DNA from: Perkinsus olseni
Lineage: Eukaryota > Perkinsozoa > Perkinsida
Reading direction: 5' to 3'
Length of the DNA stretch: 34,458 nucleotides
Assembly: GCA_013115125.1 (NCBI GenBank)
Contig: JABANN010000373.1
Coordinates: forward strand, 1 to 34,458
Position 1 is the stretch's first letter. Every line of letters begins with the position of its first letter. Under the pieces are notes generated by a model. The model saw nothing but the letters and a program-made list of their open reading frames with translations. It had not been told where the DNA came from and searched no databases. Of the stretch, positions 20,643 through 29,300 are shown piece by piece. Made by a program: the position numbers and the translations under genes.

Positions 20643-20902
20643 ACAATCATAAACTTTTGCGTGTCCTCTACAGACGCTTTGTTCGGGTGAAAACAGGTCT
20701 TCGTGCTTGTAGCCTGAGTCGTTGACTCAGCAATGCGGGCCCAGCGTTCTCATGCATTCGATGGACTTTCAACAGCGACACCAAGAACTATTCTTTCTGA
20801 TCAGCATAGTACAAATGCGACTCACGCTGTAGCATGGAGCACTACCCTCACAAAGTTCACCAGTATCGATATTCCAGAGTAATAGATGATTTGTGTGCAT
20901 CA

Positions 20903-20982
20903 TAACAACTATGAAATTCGAACTCGCGCCCTTTCGGACTAGCGCCTAAAACTAGCGCCTTCGACCACTCAGCCAAACTGTC
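20903..20982 (-). tRNA. tRNA-Leu(UAG), possibly decaying
   Basis: Acceptor GACAGTT pairs with AGTTGTT only through several wobbles. The anticodon arm is CTAGT-TTTAGGC-GCTAG (anticodon UAG), and a long variable arm is present. The T stem is GCGAG against TTCAT, with one mismatch and two wobbles, where the related tRNA-Leu(CAG) at 220 has CTCGC. It may therefore be weak or a pseudogene. Its 5' flank is conserved with that of the other tRNA-Leu. Confidence 0.65.
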
Positions 20983-21117
20983 GGTACTACGAGAGGGTTT
21001 AAAAGTAGGCTTGTCGCTGAACATAACGAGGAAAGCTCGGGGCTCGCCCCTTACGAGAGGCAATTTCCTTTCCTCGCAAGCTCGAAGTCAACTGAGGTGG
21101 TTCGCCTAAGCCGGAGT

Positions 21118-21232
21118 TGTGAAAAACTGGTGATTCCAGGATTCCTGCGGCTCAAGTACGTTTCGAGTGTTGGCTGAAAATACAGGAACGCCCTGCAATC
21201 CTTCTGTCTTGTCGGTCTTCCACATGAATGAA
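21118..21232. repeat. Dispersed repeat, copy C
   Basis: This is the best match to copy A at the window start, near-identical over about 110 bp through CTTCCACATGAATGA. It lies 5' of tRNA-Leu(UAG), as copy B lies 5' of tRNA-Leu(CAG). Here about 130 bp of extra DNA separates the tRNA flank from the repeat core. A candidate coding exon starts inside its last bases (ATG at 21228). Confidence 0.75.
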
Positions 21233-21398
21233 ACCCCCCAGAAGCACCGCGAGGACCACGCCAGCGTCCTTCCCCTCCGAGGATAACCTTTTCTGTCCAC
21301 AAGCTCACGCTGCGCTAGAGGAGGATGACGAATCGGATTCCCCGCCGGGGAATAAGTACTTCAAGATCGCTCACGACGCGGATATGATGCAACTGTAA
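21228..21398 (+). CDS. Candidate first exon of an unknown gene
   Basis: An open frame of 56 codons from the ATG at 21228 has protein-like composition: a Ser/Thr/Arg start, then an acidic stretch EEDDESDSPPGNKYFKIAHD. It ends at a TAA that overlaps a GTAAGC donor (CT|GTAAGC). Splicing at 21394 to an acceptor AGCTCAG at 21422 would continue as IGLCLALRVSG, but that intron would be only about 28 nt. Weak but worth testing. Confidence 0.3.
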   Translation: MKPPRSTARTTPASFPSEDNLFCPQAHAALEEDDESDSPPGNKYFKIAHDADMMQL

Positions 21399-21456
21399 GC
21401 TTGCAATATTCCAATAGCTCAGCATCGGACTGTGCTTGGCGCTTCGCGTCTCAGGT

Positions 21457-21587
21457 AAGTTTCGTCAGCGAAACTTCGTCCTCGTTGACTCCCGAGAGTA
21501 TTAGAGACCTACTCCCGATCTCGAAACTCAAAACTTTACAATAATATCTCAAGTTTCGAGCAGCAGGTCAAAATCAAGACCTGCTGC
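21457..21587. other. Cluster of three hairpins, possible structured RNA
   Basis: Three inverted repeats follow one another: AAGTTTCG-TCAG-CGAAACTT (21457-21476); CTCGAAACT and AGTTTCGAG (21520-21528 with 21552-21560); and GCAGCAGGTC and GACCTGCTGC (21560-21569 with 21578-21587). All arms pair exactly. The AAGTTTCG/CGAAACTT motif is reused in both of the first two. No recognised RNA family is matched. Confidence 0.5.
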
Positions 21588-22011
21588 AAAATCAGCCTGT
21601 CAAAATCAGGTCAGTATGCACACGAGAGGAGGGTGCCATGTTCTGAACCCAGCAGCAGGATCTAAGAAGCGTTATCATGTACAGTAACTCAGACAACTCT
21701 CTTGCCGCTATCGCCTATTTGTCAGGACATCACGTTATGGCCGTGACAATCCAGTCCACGGGTAGTCACTTTGTTCCTGCAGAGCATGCAAATGTTGTCG
21801 CGGGCAACTTGATGAAAACAAAATAAGGCGCCAGCTTGGATTGGAGGCGTTGTCATGGAACTGTCACCTTGCAGAGCCAAGGCGCGCTATTAAGAAGGCT
21901 GAGCCAGTGATGCGGGCCCATAGTTCGACTGCATTCGATTGACTATTCCATAGCGGAGTCAAATAAAATACTTTCGAGCTGGAATAATAGATATGTGGTT
22001 CATGAGGTGGC

Positions 22012-22236
22012 ATGACGAGTATCGACGAGGGCAGGACTCCGAAAGACGAGAAGATTTTTTCCTGTTCAAGAGAAGAACTGCCATTAAGCGACGGGCGCAT
22101 CAGAAGAGGCTGTTTCGAGTATCTGTGTGATGACTCATCACTGATGAGCACTGCATCGAAGCGGATCGCGGAGAGAGGGAGATTTCAGCTCGACGGGGAA
22201 GTGTTCACAAGACCGTCGTTACTGAGAAACGAATGA
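22012..22236 (+). CDS. Candidate small open frame, 74 aa, unknown
   Basis: ATG at 22012 to TGA at 22236, with a charged composition (EGRTPKDEKIFSCSREELPL, then KRIAERGRFQLDGEVF). It could be an independent small gene or an exon of a larger plus-strand gene starting near 21228. No family was recognised. Confidence 0.3.
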   Translation: MTSIDEGRTPKDEKIFSCSREELPLSDGRIRRGCFEYLCDDSSLMSTASKRIAERGRFQLDGEVFTRPSLLRNE

Positions 22237-22409
22237 CGAAAACAGCCGGCGGAGACCGCCATCCTAGTTTCGCTGCTTGACGCAGTACCCACATCATACG
22301 CGGCCATGTGGGGCCGTGAGACGCGGAAGCATGCGTGCCTAACATCAACTAGCTGACTTGTGGGCAAGATCTCACAGTTTCAAAGTGAGACTGCAAAGAC
22401 GGGATTCTC

Positions 22410-22611
22410 ATGTCAGCTGCAACGGTGAGTTGGAGTTCATTGATGGCGTGAGTGAGCACACATTTCAATTATCCATTCGCAGCCTGGCAAGATTCGCCAG
22501 CCACCGACTTACGAATGGCAGGCGATAAAGTCCGAAAAGGTAACTCTCCATGACAACTCTTTCGATACAGACGTTTATAGCATAAAACTATTCTACGCTG
22601 GTGAACGCTAG
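22410..22611 (+). CDS. Candidate two-exon small gene, 47 aa
   Basis: Exon 1 (22410-22424) encodes MSAAT and ends at a GTGAGT donor. A 58-nt intron ends in TTCGCAG. Exon 2 (22483-22611) continues in phase with PGKIRQPPTYEWQAIKSEK and stops at TAG. A GTAACT inside exon 2, after SEK, could be a second donor. The length and style suggest a subunit of a larger complex, but I do not recognise it. Confidence 0.4.
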
Positions 22612-22960
22612 TCGGGTCATAAATTATGACTCATAATAATATAGATCTATTGCAAGCACAAGACGCAATGAACGACTCGTTCAGAACGAGACACCGCTCA
22701 AACAGCGGATATTAACAATTCGATCCATTTTGCACGAACAGAGGAAGACAGTCCCGAGGAAGCATGTTTAGGTGTATATACGAAAACTGCAATAATAAAT
22801 GCCGGTTAGCCACAAGCATTAGATGTTGATTACAACTCAAGACTCCCCGAGTTCCCTTGAAAATCACGCGAATCACATGCTACGCTAAGCTACAATGAAC
22901 TAGTTATGAATGAGTGATTTATCAGCTCAAAAAATGCTGGACGTTGTAATGATCAAAGCA
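22612..22960. other. AT-rich intergenic stretch
   Basis: Nothing supported. It is richer in A+T than its neighbours and lies downstream of the mucin-like gene's stop codon, so it probably contains that gene's 3' end. Confidence 0.4.
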
Positions 22961-24235
22961 TTAATAATCGCGAGTGCCAGCACCACACACACTCGGCGGG
23001 CAGGGCTGGTCGCCGCTGAAACAAGTAGGAGCGCTCAACCACCACTTGCAGTAGGACACCTCGTCCTCGGCAAGATCAGGGTTCTGCTTGACACAGTAGG
23101 TATCGCAGGTAGGGCTCTCAACAGCATGGGTATCGTCCGGAGTACAGATTGAAGGGTCGCAAGGCTGGTCACCACCGTGGCAGACGGGCACAGACAACCA
23201 CGATTTGCAGTACGATTTGCCGCTGTTCAAGCCAATGCAGTAATTGTCACAATAAGGCATGCCTTCATCGAGCTCATCATCTATACTATCGCCTTCAGCG
23301 ACAGGAGATGGAGTAGTGCTACCGTCTACAGAAGGTTGTGTAGTCGTCGTGGAAGGATTGGCCGCATCGGTGGTATCCGCGGTTCCCCCTGTGGTGGCCT
23401 CAGGCTCAACAGTAGTGGCTTCAGCCTGAGCAGTCTCAGTACTCATGACAGCATCCGGAGTTGTAGTGGCTGCAACGGGCTCCGCAGTAGTAGTGGCTGC
23501 AACGGGCTCCGCAGTAGTAGTGGCTGCAACGGGCTCCGCAGTAGTAGTGGCTGCAGCGGGCTCCGCAGTAGTAGAGGCTACAACGGGCTCCGCAGGAGAA
23601 GTCGCTGCAACGGGCTCCGCAGTAGTAGTCGCTACAACAGGCTCCACAGTAGTAGTGGCTACAACAGGCTCCGCAGTCGTAGTGGCTACAACAGGCTCCA
23701 CAGTAGTAGTGGCTACAACGGCCTCCGCAGTCGTAGTGGCTGCAACGGGATCCACAGTCGTAGTGGCTGCAACGACTTCCTCAGTCGTTGTAGCGGCGGC
23801 GACCTCCTCAGTCGTAGTAGCGGCGGCGACCTCCTCAGTCGTAGTGGCGGCGGCGACCTCCTCAGTCGTAGTAGCGGCGACCTCCTCAGTTGTAGTGGCG
23901 ATGTTGCCCCCCTCAGTGGTGGTGACTGTAGACGTTGACTGTGCAGTGGATCCTTCAAAGTTACCGCTGGTGGTGCTAACAAGTCCAGTCGTGGAGGTAG
24001 ACATGGGCATAACGGAAGGCGTGTTCATAGACGGCAATGCCACACTTGACCAGTTCTCACAGGCGCAGGGCATCATTGAAGGACCATCAAGAGACAAGCA
24101 GACGCCGTTCGGGTGATCACAGGTCGCACCGCTGTAACCAGTGAAGATTCGGCAAGCGAAGTCACCGAGAGAGCAGCCTTCACGCTGAGCGTACGAACCC
24201 ATGCCGAGAACTGCGAAGGTTAAAACGGCGAACAT
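22961..24235 (-). CDS. Secreted mucin-like Thr-rich protein with Cys-rich modules, 424 aa
   Basis: The first true ATG is at 24235 and opens a signal peptide (MFAVLTFAVLGMGSYA). A Cys-containing N-terminal segment (about residues 20-62) is followed by a Ser/Thr-rich linker. A tandem array then has 9-residue units of the type VAATTTAEP, after earlier AATTTEEVA units, coded by a 27-bp minisatellite. The tail holds two related Cys modules, each with the pattern YC...SYCKxWLSxPxCxxGDQPCxPSxC. The Thr runs suggest heavy O-glycosylation, and the whole suggests a secreted or surface coat protein. It is a single exon. The family is probably lineage-specific. Confidence 0.85.
   Translation of the reverse strand: MFAVLTFAVLGMGSYAQREGCSLGDFACRIFTGYSGATCDHPNGVCLSLDGPSMMPCACENWSSVALPSMNTPSVMPMSTSTTGLVSTTSGNFEGSTAQSTSTVTTTEGGNIATTTEEVAATTTEEVAAATTTEEVAAATTTEEVAAATTTEEVVAATTTVDPVAATTTAEAVVATTTVEPVVATTTAEPVVATTTVEPVVATTTAEPVAATSPAEPVVASTTAEPAAATTTAEPVAATTTAEPVAATTTAEPVAATTTPDAVMSTETAQAEATTVEPEATTGGTADTTDAANPSTTTTQPSVDGSTTPSPVAEGDSIDDELDEGMPYCDNYCIGLNSGKSYCKSWLSVPVCHGGDQPCDPSICTPDDTHAVESPTCDTYCVKQNPDLAEDEVSYCKWWLSAPTCFSGDQPCPPSVCGAGTRDY
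23440..23900. repeat. 27-bp minisatellite within the mucin-like gene
   Basis: Units of 27 bp, such as GGCTGCAACGGGCTCCGCAG plus seven further bases, recur in tandem with small substitutions. They grade into a related GTAGCGGCGGCGACCTCCTC array at about 23780-23895. The multiple of three preserves the frame. Copy number is likely to vary between strains. Confidence 0.9.
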
Positions 24236-24720
24236 GATCAAAAGCACTATAGAAAACTAAGAAACGCACCAAGGATGGAAGTATGAGTTGATGGTAACTG
24301 GCAAAGTTTCTTTAGAGCGTATGGTTCATCGTATGCTGCTCGCCTGCGGTGCGAATCCGAAACGGCCAGGAAGTATCTGGAACGGTTTGCGCAGAGCGTT
24401 TCAGATACGTGATCGGCACTCGTAATTTCCAGTGAGCAGGCCGAGATGTGCGGCATGCGGCTCAGCGACCCAGTCCTGCATCAATGGGCCACTTATGATG
24501 ATCTCTGCCTGTGTGGTGTGGCGTACTAGGCGAGTCCAACGCAACTTCCTTCACTCAAGGCCACGGCTGAAAGTCAAGTTCCGTGTGGTGTTTGTTTTCT
24601 TGGCAACGTCTGCGCCGCCACGCGGTCGCGCGTGAAATAATCACGGTTGAATGTTATTGACTGTAACACGACAAGCAAGAAAACTAGAGAGGAACTTAGA
24701 CAGGAAATCTACAGCAGTGG
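24236..24720. other. Intergenic region between TRMO and the mucin-like gene
   Basis: No supported gene. It should hold the promoter of the mucin-like gene and the 3' end of TRMO, both on the minus strand. Confidence 0.4.
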
Positions 24721-25955
24721 TTATTCTGAATCGGCGAGTTCGGCCGTTAAACTTTCCAGCCAGGCCTTCGTCCTCGGTGGAGGAGACTCGTCAGATGCAC
24801 TCGTCGAGATCTCTTCAATGCGGACAACTTCTATCCGATCTGAGACACCACCCGTTCAATCAGTGGAAAAGAAAATGACCTCCCAGAATGATTCCACTCA
24901 CAACCAACTCGAAATGAGAAGAACTCACCTTCACTGCCGTTCCGATAACGGTAAATGACTCTCATGGGCCCCCGACCTTCACAGCCGATGTCCACGGCGT
25001 ATACTGGATTTTTGTGCTTCTTCCTTGAATGAATAGAACGTGGGTCCTCCTCTAGTGTGCTAACAATGACTCCTTCCATTTCCACCGGCCAGTCGGCAAC
25101 TTCGCGACGAGCTTCGGTGGAAAAAGTCACCTTCATGGCCTTACGGGCGGACTCCGTGACATACGCGGGCATGCGTACATGCTCCCTGGGCTGATACCGC
25201 TCCTTTCGGAACTTTCGCAATGACAGCACCGGTGTCCCGAGAATCATATCGCTCTCATGTAGCTCGATCCGACCTTTGGATACCTCGGCTACTCGACAAA
25301 TGGACATCCCCATGCTAGTCGGTCGGTAGGGAGATCTGCACGCAAAAACACCGACCTTACCACCGTTGTTTTTCGGTGGTCGAACCTTCGCCTTCAGATG
25401 ATTGTGATGTCTCTCATTCAAATGGCAAGCCCACAGCACAATACAGAAGTCATCAACACTCAAGTCCTCGGGCTCCTCGAACCCCTCGCGCATCAAGATA
25501 CACACCGTAGAGCCCTTTGCGAAGCCTCCCTGCCGCGGAGTGCCCCACTTGTGCTGATACGTGCTCTCGACCACATCACCGATAACGGGAAGGTCCACGT
25601 GCTCCTCTAACACCCCGCCCGTCTCCTTCTCACGAGAGCTCGACTTGGTGGTATCCTCGAAAGTGATGTAACCATTCTCGTGGCCTTCGCACAGGATACC
25701 GTCACCAGCCCAAGCAGCAGCCACCGTACGAGAGAACTCTTCCAGAGACGGCACATCAGGCAAAGACTCGTCGCGCGCCAGGAAATTCCTGTACCGGAGA
25801 AGCGCCGGAGAGAAATACCGGTTCGACTCGGCGGGAGAACGATTACGAGAAACTAGCGGCTTGAAGCCCTCGAAAGGCCAGCCCCGCTCGTCTGCCATTC
25901 CCTTTACACATCGTACGAGCTCCAACCTAATGATCTCAATGGTAGGGTCGGACAT
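24721..25955 (-). CDS. TRMO: TRMO-type tRNA N6-methyltransferase (TsaA-like domain), 381 aa, two exons
   Basis: The family (E. coli TrmO/YaeB, human TRMO) adds the N6-methyl group of m6t6A at position 37 of tRNAs, using S-adenosylmethionine and a beta-barrel fold unlike other methyltransferases. Exon 1 is 25955-24929 and exon 2 is 24839-24721, joined in phase (GTGAGT donor, CTCAG acceptor), 1146 nt in all. The catalytic domain starts near residue 120 with LPVIGDVVESTYQHKWGTPR. It includes KVRPPKNNGGKVGVFACRSP, YRPTSMGMSICRV and the signature LGTPVLSLRKF, then EDPRS and a final strand DRIEVVRIEEI. An N-terminal extension of about 115 residues is unassigned. Confidence 0.9.
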
Positions 25956-25969
25956 TGAGGAATAAATGC

Positions 25970-26061
25970 CGTGACGGGGGATCGAACCCGAGACCTTCTA
26001 CAATCCCATTTGATATGTTCGCGCCAGCCTTTCCCCCAATCACTATCGAACTCGTAGCGCC
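25970..26061 (-). other. tRNA-derived fragments
   Basis: On the minus strand the sequence CGGGTTCGATCCCCCGTCAC, followed by GGCA, resembles a tRNA T arm plus a His-type 3' end (TCACGGCA). No matching 5' half (GCCGTGA) precedes it. About 60 nt upstream, CTACGAGTTCGATAGTG is another T-arm-like piece. These look like remnants rather than a functional gene. Confidence 0.35.
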
Positions 26062-26087
26062 TTATGCTTGAAGATAGAAACATTTGC

Positions 26088-26361
26088 TTAATCCTTCCGT
26101 AATGCTCTGTACAATGAAAGTAAAGCCGCTGCAGTGCCAAGGACCACAACAGCGGTGAATACGCCAGCAAGTAACGGTTCATCCAGGAGCTCCTCCGAAG
26201 GGGTCAGCTCGTCACCAATAGAAGCATCCTTCGCTTCAGTCGGAGCTTGTTCGGCCGCCAACGCCGGAGAAGCCTTCTTCACTTCGCTGTGTGCGGAAAG
26301 AGTCAAACCGGGGAATTCAAGATCTGAAAAGACCGTTCAGTGAACCTCCAACACCACCCAT
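26088..26361 (-). CDS. Candidate small tail-anchored membrane protein, about 80 aa
   Basis: The open segment ending at 26088 (TAA) has a Lys/Ala/Glu-rich N-terminal part. One membrane segment LLAGVFTAVVVLGTAAALLS follows, then the short basic tail YRALRKD. There is no in-frame ATG in the main segment. An ATG at 26361 (MG) could be joined through a 31-nt intron at 26324-26354 (acceptor CTTTTCAG), giving MGDLEFPGLTLSAHSEV. The topology suggests a tail anchor. It lies between TRMO and NSUN2 on the same strand. Confidence 0.45.
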
Positions 26362-26385
26362 AACAAAACTTTCTGACACCTCTAG

Positions 26386-29300
26386 CTACGAATTTCGCCG
26401 CCGTGCCTCTCCTAACTCTCCTAACTCACCTTCGTTAAGCTCCTTGGAGATGCACCATGCCAAGCCGGGCCGAATATCCTCCGACACCAGCCCCTCTGCC
26501 AAGTGACGGCCCCGATACACCGGCATTCGCAATGTGATCTCGCCCACCACACATCGGACAACAATTGCACTTTCCTTCACCTGCCCAAGTCCAACCGCGT
26601 CCGCCGGCACCTTCGTGATGAGCAACTTCGCAAAATCGGCGGGAGTAACATCATACACTCTCTTCGTCATAGTCAGCCACTGCAAGGCCGTGACCAGGAC
26701 GCGAGGCTCGCTATGTGCTCCCGAAGGCCGATCAAACGCCGGCGTGCCAGCCGACACCACCTTCAATCCGTGCCGGGAACGACTGCGCAATAATCGATCA
26801 ACTGATGGGCTCATCAACCACAACTTCCTCGGCCTTGGCTCCGGGCTCTTCGACCACAACAGGCCGTCTACCTCTTCATCGGGGATACCGAACTGAGCTT
26901 TCAGATGTTCAGTGAATTCTTGAGGGCACTCATAGAAATCACTCTGTTTCTCAACAGGCGCCTGACTGCTACTGCCCCCAGGAGACTTTTCGCCCGCTGA
27001 ATCCTCGTGTTCTCCAACGCACGGCGAATTCGGCCCAGACAATCCCTTCTGCCCGTCAGCCTCAAGTGTATCTTCTTTTCCTTCAACCCCGGACGTATCG
27101 TTCTTCTCGTCAACCTCTTCCGTATCTTTCTTCTCCCCAACCTTCGAAGTTTCAATATCGTTGCACACTCCCTCCTCCTCCAGATCGAGCATCTCATCTG
27201 CCGACGTCTCCCACGGCACTCTCGTCACCTTTCTGATGACCGCAATGAAGAAACCGCCGGTGTTCTGAGAATAGAACGAAAAATTCACTCATCCACTCAA
27301 CTGGATGGATATCTCAAAGAGAACCATGATGAGGGCAACAACACGAGCTCCTCGCGCCTCAGCCAATCGATACCACTCCAAGCATAAATCATGTCAGATC
27401 GCAGATGGTCACCTGTAGATGCGGATAGACCCGCACACATTTACTCAGATCCACTCCCTCCGACGCCTGCGGGAACATCGATGACTTCACCAGGCGAGCG
27501 TTCTTCCCTTCTCCGAGCTCTCTCTCGGCATCTTCGAAGTTTGAGAACCTTCAGACAAAGCCGATCGAAGCATTCTGTCAGGACTGGTGACAGATGTGTC
27601 ACACGCCGGCACTCTCCTACCATCTTCCGCCACTCTTAACCTTCCACGATGAAACACCCTTCTCATATTTGAGGCCCTGCGGCGGTTCTTTCCAAACACT
27701 CAGCTCTAACGCCCCTCCAGAAGCCGCTACAACGCTACCCACTACAGCTTCGTCTTCAATGGGATTGAGGGCGCAAGTTGAGTACCTGAGAGGAGGGCGT
27801 GGTCATCAACAGGACACAAGAATTATACAAGACCCGAGAACTGTACTTGGAACCTCTCGATTCGCAGACTTACACTATGACGCCTCCCACCTTGACCAAA
27901 GTAGCCGTACGCTTCAGAATGGACCGCTGCAGTCTGTGACAGCTGAGCCCAGCGTTGGGGTGCCATCTCGACCACAAATCAGGGGACTTCCGAAGAGTCC
28001 CGTCCCCGGAGCAAGGTGCCTGATATTCGAAATCTACGATTTCCCCAACGCATGAAGAACCGCGATGGCATGACTTATTCGAGTCACACTGAGTCCGTTG
28101 CAGCGAACGCGTCCCGCAGTAGATTCGGCAACGGATTGGTGGAATGCAATTCTATTCACACCAGTATTCAAACCCACGCCATCCCCAACGACCCTACATC
28201 ACACAGCGCAGCATCGAACTCTATCTTTCTGCCAGTGGCTCCATCAAAGCAGCTCGGGAAGGCTTGTCCGGCGTGCGCTGTTACAACGAGGTTGGGGGAA
28301 TTGTGATGCCTTAAACGATGAATAAGTAGATGAGCCCTCTTCACTACAAGCTCGTTGGCTACCACCATACCTGACAAAACAACAGAATAGAAATCAGCGT
28401 GACGAAGAATGCAGTATATTGAAGCACGGAGAGATGCATTGAAGCTGTCATCGCCAGAAGGGCTCTCTGGCGACTCAGTTCATGCTAGCTTCGCTGACCA
28501 TTCACCGTTATGAATATATTGGCGACGAATTCACGGGAAAGACAGATCCTCTACTAACGGCGCCCGAAGAGCAGAAACGTCGAAGTTTGCCGAACCAACG
28601 CCCAACTTTGACCGACTGCCGGGAGACCACTGTCACTCGCCCCACTAATAAAGATACCATTTACGATAAAATCTTCCGCGTGCGCAAATTTCAAGGTCTT
28701 CCTCACCTTCCGGAGGTTTCGAAGGGTCCGGTCTAGGGCATTCATTCAGCATCTCCAAGAGCTGACTCGTCTTGCTGCCCGGTGCCGAGCAAATGTCCAG
28801 AACCAGGGAATCTTGCCTGAGGAATCGCTAGATGTACCAAGATTACAAGAAGACCTCCCTTAAACACTCACTGTAATTCTCCTTTGAGAGCCAATGCTGG
28901 CAGCATCGACACTGTTTCCTGAAAAAACGAACACCGGAAATTCCATGCGCTCAAAACCCCGTAATATATAAAATAAAGTAAAGTATACAGAGATAAAAAT
29001 AATATATAAATCTCTGGAGATAAAAATAATATATGAAGGCCGCATGATGGATTTTAAAACCTGCCACGCAGCGTGATTCATCAACCCAAGCCGGCTAAGG
29101 GACGCTCATTGTAATTGCTGAACTCCGCGCACGTCATAGGCAACCATCCCATCTGCATCCGATTGGGCCAAGCATCACCTGTCGCATGAGAACCCCGGCT
29201 TGCCCTTGGTTGACCAGGAACTCATGGAACGACTTCAACCCGGACAGAGGTGCACGTAGGACCGGGCGCGGTAAATTAACCTGCAAAAAACCACCAATCG

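Noticed and set aside
21051-21308. Minus-strand 85-codon open frame over the dispersed repeat
   Set aside because: It overlaps the repeat copy, has no protein-like domain, and the plus-strand frame from 21228 has better composition.
23177-24116. Long plus-strand open frames (253 and 223 codons) opposite the mucin-like gene
   Set aside because: They arise from the in-frame 27-bp repeat read on the other strand. They have no signal peptide, have low-complexity Ser/Arg/Gly or Val/Ala content, and the minus-strand frame has the coherent domain order.
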